Both the position numbers and the translations under genes were made by a program. This document shows, one piece after another, positions 6,623 to 7,896 of a stretch of DNA of 7,896 bases. The stretch is from JBEIFW01 sp040382215. Lineage in GTDB: Bacteria > Actinomycetota > Acidimicrobiia > Acidimicrobiales > Ilumatobacteraceae. The stretch's first letter is position 1; each line of letters starts with the position of its first letter. The notes below the pieces were generated by a model. That model was not told the DNA's origin and made no database searches. It saw only the letters and a list, made by a program, of their open reading frames with translations. The DNA lies in assembly GCA_040382215.1 (NCBI GenBank), contig JBEIFW010000158.1:1-7896 (forward strand), given 5' to 3'.

Positions 6623-6641
6623 GCGTGATTGGCTACCACCC
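6623..6641. promoter_or_regulatory. 19-bp divergent intergenic region between DUF1015 and HAD phosphatase genes
   Basis: Two GTG start codons face away from each other with only 19 bp between them. There is no Shine-Dalgarno sequence for either gene, and no clear TAnnnT -10 element at the distance expected for a leaderless start on either strand. Transcripts must therefore be leaderless from a shared element here, or start inside the opposite coding region. This is inference from spacing only. Confidence 0.3.
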
Positions 6642-7400
6642 GTGCACGTGCTCTGCGACCTCGACGGCGTCGTCTGGCGGGCCGACACCCCGATCCCGAG
6701 CGCGGCGGGCGCCGTGGCGCGCCTGCGGGCGGCAGGGCACCGGGTCGTGTTCGTGTCGAACAACTCCTACGTGCCGGTCGTCGGCGTCGAGGCGAAGCTC
6801 GCCCGCTTCGGTATCCCGGCCGAGGGCGACGTGTTCACCTCGGCCCAGGCCGCAGCTCGGCTCGTCGAGGCCCGGGAACGGGTGCTGCTGCTCGGCGGGC
6901 CCGGCATCGCCGGGGAACTGGCGTCGGTCGGCGCCGAGGTGGTCGAACCGGGCGACGACGGTCCGGTCGACGTCGTCGTGGTCGGTCTCGACCCTGCGTT
7001 CACGTACGACGCGCTGGCCCGGGCCACGCGAGCGCTCCGGGGTGGAGCCCGCCTGATCGGCACCAACGGCGACACCACCTACCCGACGGCGGAGGGGGTG
7101 ATCCCCGGGGCGGGCTCGCTGCTGGCCGCGGTGGCCGCTGCCGGCGCGGTCGCCCCCGTGGTGGCCGGCAAGCCGCACGGCGCGATGGCGGCGCTCGTGC
7201 GCGAGTCGCTCGGGGTCGGCCCCTGGGACGTGATGGTCGGCGACCGGGCCGATACCGACGGCGCGTTCGCCCGGGCGCTCGGGTGCCGGTTCGCCCTCGT
7301 GCTCAGTGGGGTGACGGCGAGCGCGGCCGGGGTCGAACCGATGCCCGATCTCGTCGCGGCGCACCTCGGTGAGGTGTCCGACGCCATCACTTCGCCCTGA
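6642..7400 (+). CDS. HAD-IIA family phosphatase (NagD / glycerol-3-phosphate phosphatase-like)
   Basis: A 252-residue cytoplasmic HAD hydrolase with all four motifs: motif I DLDGVVWR (Asp6 nucleophile, Asp8 acid/base), motif II VSNN (Ser39), motif III Lys177 in AGKPHGAM, and motif IV VGDRADTD (199-206, Mg-binding Asp201 and Asp205). The cap lies between motifs II and III, residues 45-170, which defines subclass IIA (C2 cap), along with the IGTNGDTTYPT loop (139-149). Family members dephosphorylate small phosphate esters such as phosphoglycolate, 4-nitrophenyl phosphate, UMP or glycerol 3-phosphate. Mycobacterium tuberculosis Rv1692, a glycerol-3-phosphate phosphatase near tlyA, is the positional counterpart I would propose. 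The GTG start gives the expected N-terminus immediately before motif I. The next gene follows 23 bp downstream. Substrate is not predictable from sequence alone. Confidence 0.9.
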   Translation: MHVLCDLDGVVWRADTPIPSAAGAVARLRAAGHRVVFVSNNSYVPVVGVEAKLARFGIPAEGDVFTSAQAAARLVEARERVLLLGGPGIAGELASVGAEVVEPGDDGPVDVVVVGLDPAFTYDALARATRALRGGARLIGTNGDTTYPTAEGVIPGAGSLLAAVAAAGAVAPVVAGKPHGAMAALVRESLGVGPWDVMVGDRADTDGAFARALGCRFALVLSGVTASAAGVEPMPDLVAAHLGEVSDAITSP

Positions 7401-7411
7401 GCGCCCACCAC

Positions 7412-7417
7412 TACGCT
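7412..7417 (+). promoter_or_regulatory. Putative -10 element of a leaderless promoter (TACGCT)
   Basis: TACGCT fits the actinobacterial TAnnnT -10 consensus and ends exactly 6 bases before the GTG at 7424. That is the distance expected if transcription starts at the first base of the start codon. No Shine-Dalgarno sequence precedes this GTG, consistent with a leaderless mRNA. I see no convincing -35 element. Such a hexamer can arise by chance. Confidence 0.4.
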
Positions 7418-7423
7418 GCTGCC

Positions 7424-7896
7424 GTGGCCAGCAACGACCTGCTCAAGCGACTCATCGACACCGGGATGTCGTTCACCCAGATGACCCAGGCCCGAGCCGA
7501 GACGCTCGTGAAGGAACTGGTCAACCTGGGCGAGGTGAGCGTCGAGGAGGCGACGGCGACGGTCTCCAAGCTCGTCGAGCGAGGGCGGGAGTCCACCGAG
7601 CATCTCGTCGACCTGGTCCGTGCCGAGGTCACCCGGCAGCTTCAGGCGATCGGCGTCGTCGGCCAGGAGGCCCCGGCGGGCGCAGCTGCAGCGGCTCCGG
7701 CAGCGGCGGAACCGGCGGCGGCGCCAGCGGCCGAACCGGCCCCGGCGAAGCCGGCGGCCGCGAAGAAGCCGGCGGCCGCGAAGAAGCCGGCGGCTGCGAA
7801 GAAGGCGCCGGCCGCGAAGAAGCCGGCGGCCGCGAAGCAGGCGCCGGCCGCGAAGAGGGCGCCGGCCGCGAAGACGGCGCCGGCCGCGAAGACGGA
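7424..7896 (+). CDS. Phasin-like helical protein with histone H1-like Lys/Ala/Pro-rich tail (3' partial)
   Basis: From GTG 7424 the frame is open to the right edge, giving 157 complete residues. Residues 1-75 are amphipathic and helical (NDLLKRLIDTGMSFTQMTQ, then repeated leucine/valine heptad-like spacing with many Glu/Lys/Arg), like the small phasin or coiled-coil domain of PHA granule-associated proteins. Residues 82-108 form an Ala/Pro/Glu linker. From Lys109 the chain is a basic repeat of KPAAAK or KAPAAK hexamers, like eukaryotic histone H1 tails, PhaF and other bacterial H1-like proteins. Such tails bind DNA non-specifically. The protein may therefore link the nucleoid to a granule or to another partner, but neither DNA nor granule binding is shown. 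The gene sits 23 bp after the phosphatase, where mycobacteria have the small gene Rv1693 before tlyA. Helical domain and tail are clear; the phasin label is tentative. Confidence 0.7.
   Translation, partial: MASNDLLKRLIDTGMSFTQMTQARAETLVKELVNLGEVSVEEATATVSKLVERGRESTEHLVDLVRAEVTRQLQAIGVVGQEAPAGAAAAAPAAAEPAAAPAAEPAPAKPAAAKKPAAAKKPAAAKKAPAAKKPAAAKQAPAAKRAPAAKTAPAAKT
7748..7891 (+). repeat. Tandem 18-bp coding repeat, 8 units
   Basis: Eight consecutive 18-bp units (7748-7765 to 7874-7891), plus 5 bases of a ninth at the edge. Each encodes a six-residue Lys/Ala/Pro module. Units 1-3 and 5 read AAG CCG GCG GCC GCG AAG, with one synonymous change in unit 3. Units 4 and 6-8 carry GCG CCG GCC GCG AAG after a variable first codon (AAG, CAG, AGG, ACG). 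The near-identity at DNA level indicates growth by slippage or unequal recombination, and the unit number probably varies between strains. Confidence 0.9.

Noticed and set aside
5594..6628. + strand open frame opposite DUF1015 (344 codons)
   Set aside because: Gly/Val/His-rich shadow translation with no motif; the - strand DUF1015 frame has all family blocks.
6623..6763. Upstream extension of DUF1015 by 47 codons
   Set aside because: It lies antisense to the HAD phosphatase start, including its motif I, and has Thr/Ser/Arg-rich sequence unlike the family. GTG 6622 gives the canonical N-terminus.
7748..7896. CRISPR-like or regulatory repeat array
   Set aside because: Units are 18 bp, in phase with a coding frame and without spacers; they encode Lys/Ala/Pro hexamers, so this is a protein-coding tandem repeat.

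Overview
The window is a very GC-rich, densely packed piece of bacterial chromosome. High third-position GC, frequent GTG starts, four-base GTGA overlaps and the protein types suggest an actinobacterium. An Acidimicrobiia (Ilumatobacter-like) source is my best guess from general similarity, not a proven assignment. I see no IS element, integrase, CRISPR array, tRNA or rRNA, and no gene-free stretch longer than 81 bp.

Left block, + strand, 1-3704: five genes run head to tail with gaps of 14 bp or less or 4-bp overlaps, so they are probably co-transcribed. They are the 3' end of a xylulokinase-type FGGY kinase, a small J-domain protein, an iron-sulfur (6-4)-type photolyase (FeS-BCP/PhrB family), an FMN nitroreductase-family protein, and a MOSC-domain protein. 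The photolyase has the four cluster cysteines at exactly the spacing I recall for PhrB. The last three products are redox or metal-sulfur proteins. A role in handling DNA or nucleobase damage is a reasonable but untested idea.

Middle block, - strand, 3616-6622: in transcription order these are a DUF1015 protein, an enoyl-CoA hydratase/isomerase-family gene, and a small secreted protein with a signal peptide. The hydratase gene carries an apparent one-base deletion near 4758; restoring the base gives a 308-residue protein with both catalytic glutamates. The secreted-protein frame runs 89 bp antisense into the end of the MOSC gene.

Right block, + strand, 6642-7896: a HAD-IIA (NagD-like) phosphatase starts only 19 bp from the divergent DUF1015 gene. 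It is followed by a gene cut by the window edge that encodes a helical N-terminal domain and a histone H1-like Lys/Ala/Pro tail built from an 18-bp tandem repeat. The phosphatase plus the following gene resemble the region upstream of tlyA, NAD kinase and recN in mycobacteria, so those genes are predicted to lie just past the right edge.

Most of the window is ordinary core-genome content. The points most worth checking are the hydratase frameshift, the convergent overlap, the unusual photolyase electron-transfer residues, the grouping of photolyase, nitroreductase and MOSC genes, and the phasin/H1-like repeat protein.
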